In this document: positions 50,334 through 58,958 of the stretch, in pieces
Layout: each line of letters starts with the position of its first letter
Position numbering within the stretch: position 1 is the first letter of the stretch
Translations under genes and position numbers: made by a program
The notes under the pieces: generated by a model
The model's database searches: none
Told to the model about the DNA's origin: nothing
The model's input: the letters and a program-made list of their open reading frames with translations, nothing else
Source of the DNA: Kribbella antiqua
GTDB lineage: Bacteria; Actinomycetota; Actinomycetes; Propionibacteriales; Kribbellaceae
NCBI RefSeq assembly: GCF_004345665.1
Contig: NZ_SLWR01000009.1
Span: 62,001 to 126,000, forward strand
DNA: 64,000 nucleotides
Direction: 5' to 3'

Positions 50334-50957
50334 GTGAACGAGACATTTGCAGCCAGCCCCACCGCCGCGGGCGGCAACGGATCCGGCGGACTCGACGACC
50401 ACATCTACCAGCGCCTGCTGCAGAACCGGATCATCTTCCTGGGGTCCGAGGTTCGCGACGACAACGCGAACGCGATCTGCGCGCAGATGCTCCTCCTCAA
50501 CGCCGAGGACCCCAACAAGGACATCTGGCTGTACATTAACTCGCCGGGTGGCTCGGTGGACTCCGGTATGGCGATCTACGACACCATGCAGTGGATCTCC
50601 AACGACGTCGCCACCGTCGGGATGGGCCTGGCCGCCTCGATGGGCCAGTTCCTGCTCTGCGCCGGCGCGAAGGACAAGCGGTTCGCGCTGCCGCACGCGC
50701 GGATCATGATGCACCAGCCGTCCGGCGGTATGGGCGGTACGGCGTCCGACATCAAGATCCAGGCCGAGCAGTCGCTGCACATCAAGGCGCAGCTGTTCAA
50801 GCTGATCGCCGAGCACACCAGCCAGCCGCTCGAGCAGGTCGAGAACGACGCCGACCGGGACCGCTGGTTCACGGCCGAGCAGGCGAAGGAGTACGGCTTC
50901 ATCGACCACGTCGTCGCCAGCGCCGCGCAGCTCAGCAGCGGCAGCCCGAACTCCTGA
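50334..50957 (+). CDS. clpP1: ATP-dependent Clp protease proteolytic subunit ClpP1
   Basis: 207 aa serine protease that forms the mixed ClpP1P2 barrel degrading unfolded and tagged proteins with ClpX or ClpC. The catalytic Ser is in GLAASMGQFLL, His in MHQPSGG, Asp in the later NDADRDRWF region; the handle helix and YINSPGGSVDSGMAI loop are present. GTG 50334 fits a leaderless transcript. The second clpP follows after 37 nt. Confidence 0.95.
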   Translation: MNETFAASPTAAGGNGSGGLDDHIYQRLLQNRIIFLGSEVRDDNANAICAQMLLLNAEDPNKDIWLYINSPGGSVDSGMAIYDTMQWISNDVATVGMGLAASMGQFLLCAGAKDKRFALPHARIMMHQPSGGMGGTASDIKIQAEQSLHIKAQLFKLIAEHTSQPLEQVENDADRDRWFTAEQAKEYGFIDHVVASAAQLSSGSPNS

Positions 50958-50994
50958 CCCGACCTCCCACAGCCAGTAAGACAAGGACGCAACC

Positions 50995-51606
50995 ATGAAT
51001 TACTTCATCCCGCAGTGGGAGGAGCGCACGTCGTACGGCATGCGCCGGATCGACCCCTACACCAAGCTGTTCGAGGACCGGATCATCTTCCTCGGCACGC
51101 CGATCACCGACGAGATCGCGAACGCGGTGATGGCGCAGCTGCTGTGCCTGCAGTCGATGGACTCCGACCGTGACATCAGCATCTACATCAACTCCCCGGG
51201 TGGTTCGTTCACGGCGCTGACCGCGATCTACGACACCGTCCGCTACATCAAGCCGGACGTCCAGACGGTGTGCCTGGGTCAGGCCGCGTCCGCGGCGGCG
51301 GTGCTGCTCGCGGCCGGTACGCCGGGCAAGCGGCTGGCGCTGCCGAACAGCCGGATCATCATCCACCAGCCGGCCACCGAGGGCACCTACGGTCAGTCCA
51401 GCGACATCGAGATCCAGGCGAACGAGATCCTCCGCCTGCGCGCGCTGCTGGAGAAGATGATCGCCGACGCCAGCGGCAAGTCGCTGGAAGAGGTCTCCCG
51501 CGACATCGAGCGGGACAAGTTCCTGACCGCCGACCAGGCCATCGAGTACGGCCTGATCGACGACGTCCTGCAGACCCTCAAGACCCCGGTCCCAGCCGGC
51601 GTCTGA
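50995..51606 (+). CDS. clpP2: ATP-dependent Clp protease proteolytic subunit ClpP2
   Basis: 203 aa partner of ClpP1. MNYFIPQWEERTSYGMRRID starts a chain with catalytic Ser in GQAASAAAVLL, His in IIHQPATEG and Asp in SRDIERDKFLT; YINSPGGSFTALTAI is the substrate strand. The tyrosine/proline-rich N-terminus is typical of the actinobacterial ClpP2 that contacts the unfoldase. Co-transcribed with clpP1. Confidence 0.95.
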   Translation: MNYFIPQWEERTSYGMRRIDPYTKLFEDRIIFLGTPITDEIANAVMAQLLCLQSMDSDRDISIYINSPGGSFTALTAIYDTVRYIKPDVQTVCLGQAASAAAVLLAAGTPGKRLALPNSRIIIHQPATEGTYGQSSDIEIQANEILRLRALLEKMIADASGKSLEEVSRDIERDKFLTADQAIEYGLIDDVLQTLKTPVPAGV

Positions 51607-51840
51607 GCGCCATAAGCGCTCTGGCAACCTCATGCCCTGGTTCGGCGGTGCTGTCAAGAGGCTGGCAGGGAAACACTGCGTTCGCCACCGGCGTAGACAC
51701 AACGCGGCGGTGGGCGCGGCGTTTCGGCCTCCGGCGCGGTACCGTCGAATCGGAGTCGGGGTTGCCGTGCGGCGCCCGGCCCGAGCGGCCTACGCCCCCT
51801 TGGCCCACGGTTCGACTGCTCAGAGAAGGGATCTGTCCCG

Positions 51841-53136
51841 GTGGCACGCATAGGTGACGGCGGCGACCTGCTGAAATGCTCGTTCTGCGGTAAGAGCCAG
51901 AAGCAGGTCAAGAAGCTCATCGCCGGTCCCGGCGTCTACATCTGCGACGAATGCATCGATCTCTGCAACGAGATCATCGAGGAGGAGCTGAACGAGGGCT
52001 CCGAGGTCGGTCTCACCGAGCTGCCCAAGCCGCGGGAGATCTACGACTTCCTCAACGCGTACGTCGTCGGACAGGACGTGGCCAAGAAGGCGCTGGCGGT
52101 TGCGGTTTACAACCATTACAAGCGGGTCCGCGACGGCCAGGGCTCCTCGAGCGCCGGCCGGCACGCGAAGGACGAGGCCGTCGAGCTGGCCAAGTCCAAC
52201 ATCCTGCTGATCGGCCCGACCGGCTGCGGCAAGACCTACCTGGCCCAGACGCTGGCCCGGATGCTGAACGTCCCGTTCGCGATCGCCGACGCCACCGCGC
52301 TGACCGAGGCCGGGTACGTCGGTGAGGACGTCGAGAACATCCTGCTGAAGCTGATCCAGGCGGCCGACTACGACGTCAAGAAGGCCGAGACCGGGATCAT
52401 CTACATCGACGAGGTCGACAAGATCGCCCGCAAGAGCGAGAACCCGTCGATCACCCGGGACGTCTCCGGCGAGGGTGTCCAGCAGGCGCTGCTGAAGATC
52501 CTGGAGGGTACGACGGCCTCCGTCCCACCGCAGGGCGGCCGCAAGCACCCGCACCAGGAGTTCATCCAGATCGACACCACCAACGTGCTGTTCATCGTCG
52601 GCGGCGCGTTCGCCGGCCTGGACCACATGGTCGAGCAGCGGGTCGGCAAGAAGACCCTCGGGTTCAACGCCTCGCGCGAGCCGGAGAAGCCGAAGGAAGC
52701 CGGCGGGTACGCCGACGTCATGCCGGAGGATCTGCTCAAGTTCGGCCTGATCCCCGAGTTCATCGGCCGGCTCCCGGTGATCACCACGGTGTCGCCGCTG
52801 GACCGCGAGGCGCTGATCAAGATCCTGTCCGAGCCGAAGAACGCGCTGGTGAAGCAGTACCGGCGGCTGTTCGAGATCGACAACGTCGAGCTGGAGTTCA
52901 GCGACGACGCGGTCGAGGCGATCGCGGACCAGGCGCTGCTGCGCGGCACCGGCGCCCGAGGGCTCCGGGCCATCATGGAGGAGGTCCTCCTCAACGTGAT
53001 GTACGAGGTGCCGAGCCGCGAGGACGTCGCCAAGGTCGTCGTCACCGGCGAGGTCGTGCTGGAGAACGTGAACCCCACGCTGATCCCGCGCGACCAGATC
53101 GAGCGCAAGCGCGAGCGCCGCGAGAAGACTGCCTGA
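51841..53136 (+). CDS. clpX: Clp protease ATP-binding subunit ClpX
   Basis: 431 aa AAA+ unfoldase feeding ClpP1P2. An N-terminal zinc finger (CSFCGKSQ...CDECIDLC, residues about 14-41) precedes Walker A GPTGCGKTYLA near 125, Walker B IIYIDEVDKI near 185, pore loop GYVGEDV and the IGF-type ClpP-binding loop, here LGFNASRE. Sensor II is GARGLRAIMEE. GTG 51841 gives the family N-terminus. The 234 nt after clpP2 (51607-51840) contain no gene but could hold a separate promoter. Confidence 0.96.
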   Translation: MARIGDGGDLLKCSFCGKSQKQVKKLIAGPGVYICDECIDLCNEIIEEELNEGSEVGLTELPKPREIYDFLNAYVVGQDVAKKALAVAVYNHYKRVRDGQGSSSAGRHAKDEAVELAKSNILLIGPTGCGKTYLAQTLARMLNVPFAIADATALTEAGYVGEDVENILLKLIQAADYDVKKAETGIIYIDEVDKIARKSENPSITRDVSGEGVQQALLKILEGTTASVPPQGGRKHPHQEFIQIDTTNVLFIVGGAFAGLDHMVEQRVGKKTLGFNASREPEKPKEAGGYADVMPEDLLKFGLIPEFIGRLPVITTVSPLDREALIKILSEPKNALVKQYRRLFEIDNVELEFSDDAVEAIADQALLRGTGARGLRAIMEEVLLNVMYEVPSREDVAKVVVTGEVVLENVNPTLIPRDQIERKRERREKTA

Positions 53137-53146
53137 CGAGAGTCTC

Positions 53147-53182
53147 CAAGAGGCCGGATCCCGCTGCGGATCCGGCCTCTTG
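53147..53182 (+). terminator. Hairpin terminator after clpX
   Basis: CAAGAGGCCGGATCC and GGATCCGGCCTCTTG form a perfect 15-bp stem with a 6-nt loop. Confidence 0.9.
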
Positions 53183-53253
53183 CTGTGCCTAGGACCTCTG
53201 CTGTGCCTAGGGCCTCTGCTGTGACTAGGACCTCTGCTGTGCCTAGGACCTCT
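53182..53253. repeat. Four tandem copies of an 18-bp unit
   Basis: GCTGTGCCTAGGACCTCT repeated four times head to tail with one change each in units 2 and 3. The stop codon of the aldo/keto reductase gene (TAG within CCTAGG) lies in the fourth unit. Confidence 0.9.
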
Positions 53254-54208
53254 CGATGGTGCCGCCGAGGATGTTGTCGATGGCAACGAGTAGGCCGGGG
53301 TCGAGTTTGACGCCCGAGGCGGCCGCCGAGTCCGCCAGCTGCGAGGGACGCGAGCCGCCGACGATCGCCGCCGAGATGCCGGGCTGCTGCAGCACCCAGG
53401 CGATCGACAGCTGAGCGAGTGACAGCCCTGCGTCGGCGGCCAGCGGCTTGAGGAGCTGGACGCGTTCGAGGAGATCGTCGTACAGGAGTCGCTCGATGAA
53501 CTCGGAGCCGGTCGCGTCCGTCGCGCGTGAACCTGCCGGAGGCGGCTGACCAGGCAGGTACCTGCCGGCCAGGACTCCCTGTGCCAACGGCTGGTAGACG
53601 ATCTGGCCGACGCCTTCACGCTCGCACAGCGGCACGATCTCGGGCTCGATCACCCGGCGCAGCATGTTGTACTGCGGCTGGTTCGACACGATCCGATCGA
53701 GCCCGAGGCTGTCGGCGATCTCCAGGGCTCGCTTGATCTGTTCGGCGCTCCACTCGGACACCCCGACGTACAGAACCTTGCCCTGCCGGATCAGGTCGTC
53801 GAACGCCCGCAGCGTCTCCTCCAGCGGGGTCTCTTCGTCGTACCGGTGCGCTTGGTAGAGGTCGATGTAGTCGGTGCCGAGGCGCCGGAGCGACGCATGC
53901 GCCGCCTCCATCACGTGCTTGCGGGACAGACCGCGCTCGTTCGCACCCGGCCCGGTCGGCCAGTACAGCTTGGTGAGCACCTCGACCGATTCCCGTCGTA
54001 CGCCGGCCAGCGCGAGCCCGAGCACCTCCTCCGCACGGGTGTCGGCGTACGCGTCGGCGGTGTCGAACGTGGTGATGCCGGCGTCGAGCGCCGCGCGCGT
54101 GCAGGCGAGCGCGACGTCCTGGTCGAGCTGCGCGCCGTGCGTGATCCAGTTGCCGTAGGCGATCTCACTGACCTTCAGGCCGCTGCGGCCGAGCCTGCGA
54201 TGGAGCAT
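53243..54208 (-). CDS. Aldo/keto reductase
   Basis: 321 aa TIM-barrel NADPH-dependent reductase of the Kv-beta/YghZ-like branch. The tetrad is Asp in TFDTADAYADTRAEE with its Tyr, Lys in EVLTKLYW and His in YQAHRYDEETP; the cofactor site is IVGGSRPSQL near the C-terminus. The substrate (sugar, aldehyde or steroid) is unknown. ATG 54208 (MLHRRLGRSGLKVSEIAYG) is the family start. It is divergent from the GH6 gene, with CebR-like operators between them, so it may share carbon-source control. Confidence 0.92.
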   Translation of the reverse strand: MLHRRLGRSGLKVSEIAYGNWITHGAQLDQDVALACTRAALDAGITTFDTADAYADTRAEEVLGLALAGVRRESVEVLTKLYWPTGPGANERGLSRKHVMEAAHASLRRLGTDYIDLYQAHRYDEETPLEETLRAFDDLIRQGKVLYVGVSEWSAEQIKRALEIADSLGLDRIVSNQPQYNMLRRVIEPEIVPLCEREGVGQIVYQPLAQGVLAGRYLPGQPPPAGSRATDATGSEFIERLLYDDLLERVQLLKPLAADAGLSLAQLSIAWVLQQPGISAAIVGGSRPSQLADSAAASGVKLDPGLLVAIDNILGGTIERS

Positions 54209-54259
54209 CGGACGAGTTCCTTTCATATGTGCTGGGTATGCCGCGCCGCAGGGCGGAAC

Positions 54260-54273
54260 TGGGAGCGCTTCCA
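54260..54273. promoter_or_regulatory. CebR-like LacI-family operator 1
   Basis: TGGGAGCGCTTCCA differs from the Streptomyces CebR palindrome TGGGAGCGCTCCCA at one position. Confidence 0.65.
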
Positions 54274-54338
54274 AGCAGGATAGGGCTCTTGACGTCGGGC
54301 GTACAGACCGGCACCATGCGTGGTGTTGGACCAGAAAT

Positions 54339-54352
54339 TGAAAGCGCTCCCG
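54339..54352. promoter_or_regulatory. CebR-like LacI-family operator 2
   Basis: TGAAAGCGCTCCCG matches 11 of 14 positions of the same palindrome and lies 42 nt before the GH6 start codon. Confidence 0.55.
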
Positions 54353-54393
54353 GACTGTTTCCGCCCCTTCGTCACCAGACAGGAGCAGCACTG

Positions 54394-55791
54394 ATGAGAT
54401 GGATCACCCGCGGCCTGCTCGCGGCCGCCCTCGCCTTCGGCGTGGTCGTGCCCACCACCGCGCCCGGCGCCAACGCGGCCACTGAACTCCTCACCAACGG
54501 CAATTTCAGCAGCGGTACGACGGGCTGGTGGGGCTCGGACAACACGCCGATCAGCAACGACGCCGGCCAACTCAAGGCGATCGTTCCCGGTGGCACAGCC
54601 AACAAGTGGGACACCATGCTCGGCCAGAAGGTGCCCGCGTTCCCGATCAAGAAGAGCCATCGCTACGTCCTGTCCTTCGACGCCCGCGCGAGTGCCGACC
54701 GCGCGGTCCGGACCACCGTGCAGCTGAACCAGCCGCCGTACACACCCAATATCGACCGGACCTTCACCGTCAGTACGACGAGTCAGCGCTTCGCGTTCGC
54801 CTTCACCGCCACGCAGGAGATCGCCAACTCGGAGCTCACCTTCCAGATGGGCGGAGTGGCCGGCTACACGCTCTGGCTCGACAACGTCTCCCTGGTCGAC
54901 AACTACGGCAACGTGGCCGGCAATCCGGTCTCGCTGACCAGCGGCTTCTACGTCGACCCGAAGTCCAACCCGAAGGACTGGGTGGACAAGAACCCGGGCG
55001 ACGATGCCAACAAGATCAACGCCGCGATCGCGTCCAAGCCGATGGCCCGCTGGTTCGGCAACTGGAACAGCAACATCGCCGACGCTGTCTACAAGTTCGT
55101 CGGTCCGGCCGACACGGCCGACAAACTGCCGGTGCTGGTGGCGTACAACATCCCGGGTCGCGACGCGTGCGGTGAGCACTCCGGTGGTGGCGCGGGCAGC
55201 AAGGACGCCTACAAGGCCTGGATCGAAACCTTCGCCGCCGCGATCGGCACCCGGCCGGCCGTGGTGATCGTCGAGCCGGACTCGATCGCCGACCGCGAAT
55301 GCATGACCGAGACCGAATGGGCCGATCGCAAGGAGATGCTGACGTTCGCGCTGCAGCAGTTCAAGGAGCTGGCGCCGAACACCTGGACCTACCTCGACGC
55401 CGCGAACACGGGCTGGGGACGCAGCATCGGCGAGCAGAAGCTGGCCGGCTGGCTGAGCGAGGTCGGCGTCGCGAACGCCCACGGCTTCTCGGTGAACGTG
55501 TCGAACTACTACTACACCTCTGAGTCCATCACCTATGCGAACGCACTCAACAGCTACCTTCCGGCGTCCAAGCCGTTCGTGGTCGACACCAGCCGCAACG
55601 GCGCGGGTTCGCTCAACGGCGAATGGTGCAACCCGTCCGGCCGCAAGCTGGGTGCGACCGCGCAGACCGGCGGTGGCGCCGAGATGCTGCTGTGGGTCAA
55701 GGTGCCCGGTGACTCCGATGGAGACTGCGGTATCTCCGACCGCCCAGCAGGCCAGTTCGGGCCCGAGCTAGCGCTGGCACTGATCCCGTAA
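54394..55791 (+). CDS. Secreted GH6 cellulase with N-terminal carbohydrate-binding domain
   Basis: 465 aa. A signal peptide (GLLAAALAFGVVVPTTAPGA, cut near NAA-TE) is followed by a CBM4/9-like beta-sandwich (LLTNGNFSSGTTGWWGSD to LWLDNVSLVD, residues about 30-170). The GH6 catalytic domain follows: LVAYNIPGRDACGEHSGG, VVIVEPDSIADREC with the catalytic-acid region, YLDAANTGW and DTSRNGAGS. It should hydrolyse beta-1,4-glucan by inversion outside the cell. ATG 54394 is preferred because it begins the signal peptide and has an AGGAG site. Two CebR-like operators lie upstream, consistent with induction by cello-oligosaccharides. Confidence 0.93.
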   Translation: MRWITRGLLAAALAFGVVVPTTAPGANAATELLTNGNFSSGTTGWWGSDNTPISNDAGQLKAIVPGGTANKWDTMLGQKVPAFPIKKSHRYVLSFDARASADRAVRTTVQLNQPPYTPNIDRTFTVSTTSQRFAFAFTATQEIANSELTFQMGGVAGYTLWLDNVSLVDNYGNVAGNPVSLTSGFYVDPKSNPKDWVDKNPGDDANKINAAIASKPMARWFGNWNSNIADAVYKFVGPADTADKLPVLVAYNIPGRDACGEHSGGGAGSKDAYKAWIETFAAAIGTRPAVVIVEPDSIADRECMTETEWADRKEMLTFALQQFKELAPNTWTYLDAANTGWGRSIGEQKLAGWLSEVGVANAHGFSVNVSNYYYTSESITYANALNSYLPASKPFVVDTSRNGAGSLNGEWCNPSGRKLGATAQTGGGAEMLLWVKVPGDSDGDCGISDRPAGQFGPELALALIP

Positions 55792-55795
55792 AGCT

Positions 55796-55838
55796 GACCG
55801 GGCCCGGGTGGGCTGTCCCGTCGACCTCGGGCCCGGTC
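55796..55838. terminator. Hairpin terminator after the GH6 gene
   Basis: GACCGGGCCCG (55796-55806) pairs with CGGGCCCGGTC (55828-55838). Confidence 0.8.
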
Positions 55839-55891
55839 GTCGACGCTGGTACGACGTACGGATATCAGGCGCTCGTGCGTCGTACCAGCTC

Positions 55892-56746
55892 CTACTTCTG
55901 CAGGGCGGCCGCGATGGCGTCGGCGATCGGGGTGGTCGGGCGGCCGATCAGGCGGGAGAGGTCGCTGCCGCGGCCGGCCAGCAGGCCGCGCTCGATCGCG
56001 GCGTCGACGTTGACGAGGATGTTCGCGAGCGGCTCCGGCAGGCCGGCGCCGGTCAGGATGCCGAGCAGCACCTCGGCCGGAACGTTGTTGTAGGCAACAT
56101 CCTTGCCGGACTGCTTCGACACCTCCGCGGCGTACTCGGCCAGCGACCACGCGGTGTCACCGTTCAGCTCGTACGCCTTCTTCTCGTGCCCCTCACCAGC
56201 CAGTACGACGGCCGCCGCCGCAGCGAAGTCGCGCCGGGAAGCCGAGCCGACCCGGCCCTCGCCGGCGCTGCCGACGACGCCATGCTCGAGCTGGACGGCA
56301 AGTTGCTGGGTGTAGTTCTCGTGGTACCAGCCGTTGCGCAGGAACGTGTAGGTCAGGCCGGAGTCGAGGATCGCCTGCTCGGTCGCCTTGTGGTCGGCGG
56401 CCAGGTCGAAGTCCGCCTCGGGTCCGCCGAGGACGCCGGTGTAGGCGAGCCGGGCGACGCCGGCCTCCTTGGCCGCGTCGATGACGGCTTGGTGCTGACC
56501 GAGCCGGTTCCCGACCTCGCTGCTCGAGATGAGCAGCACGACGTCGCCGGAGTTGAACACCGTCGTGAGGGTGGCCGGGTCGTTGTAGTCGGCGATCCGG
56601 ATCTCGACGCCGCGAGCCGCGATCTCGGTGGCCTTCCCGGCGTCCCGCACAGCGGCGACGACCTGCTCGGCCGGGACGCGCTGCAGTAGTTCGTCGATGA
56701 CGAGTTGGCCGAGCTGGCCGGTGGCTCCGGTGACGACGATGCTCAT
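55892..56746 (-). CDS. NmrA-type NAD(P)H-dependent oxidoreductase (QOR2-like)
   Basis: 284 aa atypical short-chain dehydrogenase. MSIVVTGATGQLGQLVIDEL is the nucleotide-binding GxxGxxG; AAVRDAGKATEIAARGVEI, DVVLLISSSEVGNR and TFLRNGWYHENY follow as in quinone oxidoreductase QOR2/YtfG. Likely reduces quinones with NAD(P)H. ATG 56746 has AAAGGAG just upstream. Divergent from the AraC-family gene at 56869, which probably controls it. Confidence 0.9.
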   Translation of the reverse strand: MSIVVTGATGQLGQLVIDELLQRVPAEQVVAAVRDAGKATEIAARGVEIRIADYNDPATLTTVFNSGDVVLLISSSEVGNRLGQHQAVIDAAKEAGVARLAYTGVLGGPEADFDLAADHKATEQAILDSGLTYTFLRNGWYHENYTQQLAVQLEHGVVGSAGEGRVGSASRRDFAAAAAVVLAGEGHEKKAYELNGDTAWSLAEYAAEVSKQSGKDVAYNNVPAEVLLGILTGAGLPEPLANILVNVDAAIERGLLAGRGSDLSRLIGRPTTPIADAIAAALQK

Positions 56747-56806
56747 CTGCTCTCCTTTAGTTGAACGTTGTATCATGAAGCCTACCGGCTGACCAGAGAG
56801 CGGTCC

Positions 56807-56834
56807 TATGTCTATTTGGCGCTGGTTTATGTCT
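56807..56834. promoter_or_regulatory. Direct repeat, likely AraC-type binding site
   Basis: TATGTCT occurs at 56807-56813 and again at 56828-56834, exactly 21 bp apart (two helical turns), in the divergent gap. GTATCATGA also occurs twice, near 56770 and 56854. Confidence 0.5.
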
Positions 56835-56868
56835 GATCGTCTTGCAGGCATGGCGTATCATGATCGAC

Positions 56869-57774
56869 ATGGATGTTCTCGCCGATGTGCTTGAGGCAAT
56901 GCGAGCCGGCCCTGCCAGTTCGGGGAGGACCGACGTCCGGGCGCCGTGGGGGCTGCGCTTCCCGCAGTCGGTCGGTGCAACGTTCCATCTGGTGCTGCAG
57001 GGGAGTTCGTGGTTGCTGCCGCCGGACGGCGCGGCGCCGATCGCCATGGGGCCGGGCGACGCGGTGCTGTTGCCGCGCGGACTCGAGCACGCGTTGGCGG
57101 ACCATCCTGATTCGCCGCTGGTGGACTTCGATCCCACGGTGGAGCACCCGGCGCCGGCGAGCGAGGGCGCTCGGTCGCTGTTGCTGTGCGGGACCTACCG
57201 CCTTGATCGGCACCGGCCGCATCCGGTGCTGAGTCACTTGCCCGAGATCGTCCACGTGCCGGCGGATCCGGGTCGGCATCGCACCCTGCACACCGCGATC
57301 GGCATCCTCGGTGAGGAGCTCGATGCGCAGCGCCCAGGCGCGGCGGCCGTCGTACCGGCTCTGGTGGATGCGCTGCTGGTGCTGATCTTGCGCGCGTGGT
57401 TGGAGGACCGGCGGTGTCCGACCGAGAGCGGTTGGTCGCGAGCGTTGACCGACACCGCGGTGGCCCGGTCGCTCGAGCGGATCCACGCCGAGCCTGGTGC
57501 GTCCTGGACCGTCGCCGACCTCGCGTCTGATGCCGGGCTGTCCCGCGCGGCCTTCGCTCGCCGGTTCACCGAGGCGGTCGGCGAACCGCCGCTCACGTAC
57601 CTGTCCCGCTGGCGGATGACCACGGCCGCGCGCCTGCTCCGCGACCACAGCCGTCCACTCGCTGCCGTCGCGAAGGAAATCGGCTACACGTCGGAGTTCG
57701 CCTTCGCCAAGGCGTTCAAGCGCGACTTCGGTGTTGCTCCCGGCACCTATCGCAAACAGCTCGTTCCGGCTTAA
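56869..57774 (+). CDS. AraC-family transcriptional regulator with cupin domain
   Basis: 301 aa. The N-terminal cupin (AraC_binding) spans about residues 5-180 (WGLRFPQSVGATFHLVLQGS, MGPGDAVLLPRGLEHAL). The C-terminal two HTH units are intact: WTVADLASDAGLSRAAFARR and LAAVAKEIGYTSEFAFAKAF, ending FKRDFGVAPGTYRKQLV. It should regulate the divergent quinone oxidoreductase gene. ATG 56869 lies 7-8 nt after TATCAT (leaderless pattern); ATG 56860 is an alternative. Confidence 0.9.
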   Translation: MDVLADVLEAMRAGPASSGRTDVRAPWGLRFPQSVGATFHLVLQGSSWLLPPDGAAPIAMGPGDAVLLPRGLEHALADHPDSPLVDFDPTVEHPAPASEGARSLLLCGTYRLDRHRPHPVLSHLPEIVHVPADPGRHRTLHTAIGILGEELDAQRPGAAAVVPALVDALLVLILRAWLEDRRCPTESGWSRALTDTAVARSLERIHAEPGASWTVADLASDAGLSRAAFARRFTEAVGEPPLTYLSRWRMTTAARLLRDHSRPLAAVAKEIGYTSEFAFAKAFKRDFGVAPGTYRKQLVPA

Positions 57775-58814
57775 GTCAGGTCGTCCGGCCGAAGCGTCGC
57801 GACGAGCTCGCCTCGGCTCCGCACGCCAACTTTGGCGAAGGCGGACTTCAGGTGGTCCTGGATGGTGTGCGGGGAGATCGACAGCCGGTCGGCGATCTCC
57901 GCCGTGGTGTGGCCCGAGATGATCTCGAGGCAGATCTCGCGTTCGCGGGTGGTCAGCCCGTACGCCGCCAGCAGCATGCCGACGAGGTGATTCCCCGAGG
58001 CGGGCTCAATGGTGACGACGACCTCTGACTGGTCGTCGTCGCTGATCAACTGACTGCCCTGAAGCACGACCCAACCTCCCGCAGCCGTTTGAATCCGCGC
58101 CTGGAAGGTCCCGGAAGCGGCTGCTCGGGTTCCGGTCGCGACGGCTTGCAGCAGTACGCCGAACCGGCCGGGCGCGATCTCGTTCAGCTCGTCCTCCCAG
58201 GCCCGCGCGGCAGAGGTGACCGCGCGCGGCTCACCGCCCGGCCCGGTCACCACGATGGACGGTCCGACCCCTCCTCGATACCCGTGGGCATCGGTACGCA
58301 CCGCCACCCGCGTCGCCGCACCGATCGCCGGCGCGACGGAGCCCAGGAACTCCACCTCGCGTTCGCTGAATTCCAGTCCGCCCCGGACGAACCCGCCCGC
58401 ACCCCAGCAATCGCCGTCGACACCGAACATCGCGCGTACCTCGTGGTCGATCCCGAGCGGCCGCCAGACCTCGTTCAGCCGGCGATGCCCGACGACCTCG
58501 CGATACGGCAGGTCCGAGAGTCGTGCGATCGTCTGCCGCCGGCGAGCCAGCTCGGCGAAGGAGTTCGGCACGTCCCCGGCGTACTCGGTCTCGGCCAGCC
58601 GTGGTTCGTACTCCGCTGGGATCTTGGCGCGGCCGCTGGTCATCGAACTGATCACGAGCGTGCCCGGATCCAGCGCGGCCCAGCAGGTCAGGTCGGTGGC
58701 GACGACCTGCTCGACCACCTCGATCGCGGCCGCGTGCAGCTCCACGACGTTCAGTCCCGACGTCGCCAGTGCCGCGATCTCCCGGCGCGCGGCCCGCGCC
58801 CGGCCCTCCCACAT
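57771..58814 (-). CDS. LuxR-family regulator
   Basis: 347 aa. The C-terminal 65 residues are a LuxR/FixJ HTH (YGLTTREREICLEIISGHTT, AEIADRLSISPHTIQDHLKS). The N-terminal part is GAF-like (VVATDLTCWAALDPGTLVIS, FGVDGDCWGAGGFVRGGLEF, VEFLGSVAPAIGAATRVAV). No receiver domain is present, so the signal is probably a small molecule rather than phosphorylation. ATG 58814 (MWEGRARAARREIAAL) gives a normal start. The gene overlaps the convergent AraC gene by 4 nt and is divergent from the cupin gene. Confidence 0.88.
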   Translation of the reverse strand: MWEGRARAARREIAALATSGLNVVELHAAAIEVVEQVVATDLTCWAALDPGTLVISSMTSGRAKIPAEYEPRLAETEYAGDVPNSFAELARRRQTIARLSDLPYREVVGHRRLNEVWRPLGIDHEVRAMFGVDGDCWGAGGFVRGGLEFSEREVEFLGSVAPAIGAATRVAVRTDAHGYRGGVGPSIVVTGPGGEPRAVTSAARAWEDELNEIAPGRFGVLLQAVATGTRAAASGTFQARIQTAAGGWVVLQGSQLISDDDQSEVVVTIEPASGNHLVGMLLAAYGLTTREREICLEIISGHTTAEIADRLSISPHTIQDHLKSAFAKVGVRSRGELVATLRPDDLT

Positions 58815-58958
58815 GGGCTCAGTATGCGCCGACGGCAACCGTCCGCCTATCCCCGAAATGTGGGGAATCCACTGCCGCACCGAGCCCACCCGCACGGGAT
58901 GGATCCACCCTCAGCGGCTTCTTACGGTCGACGAAAGACCCAACAGGGGGAGGACATC

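Noticed and set aside
48481..50340. Long minus-strand open frame opposite tig
   Set aside because: Shadow of the trigger factor gene; it also runs through tRNA-Pro.
51820..53619. Long minus-strand open frame opposite clpX
   Set aside because: Shadow of clpX, with low-complexity serine/arginine-rich ends.
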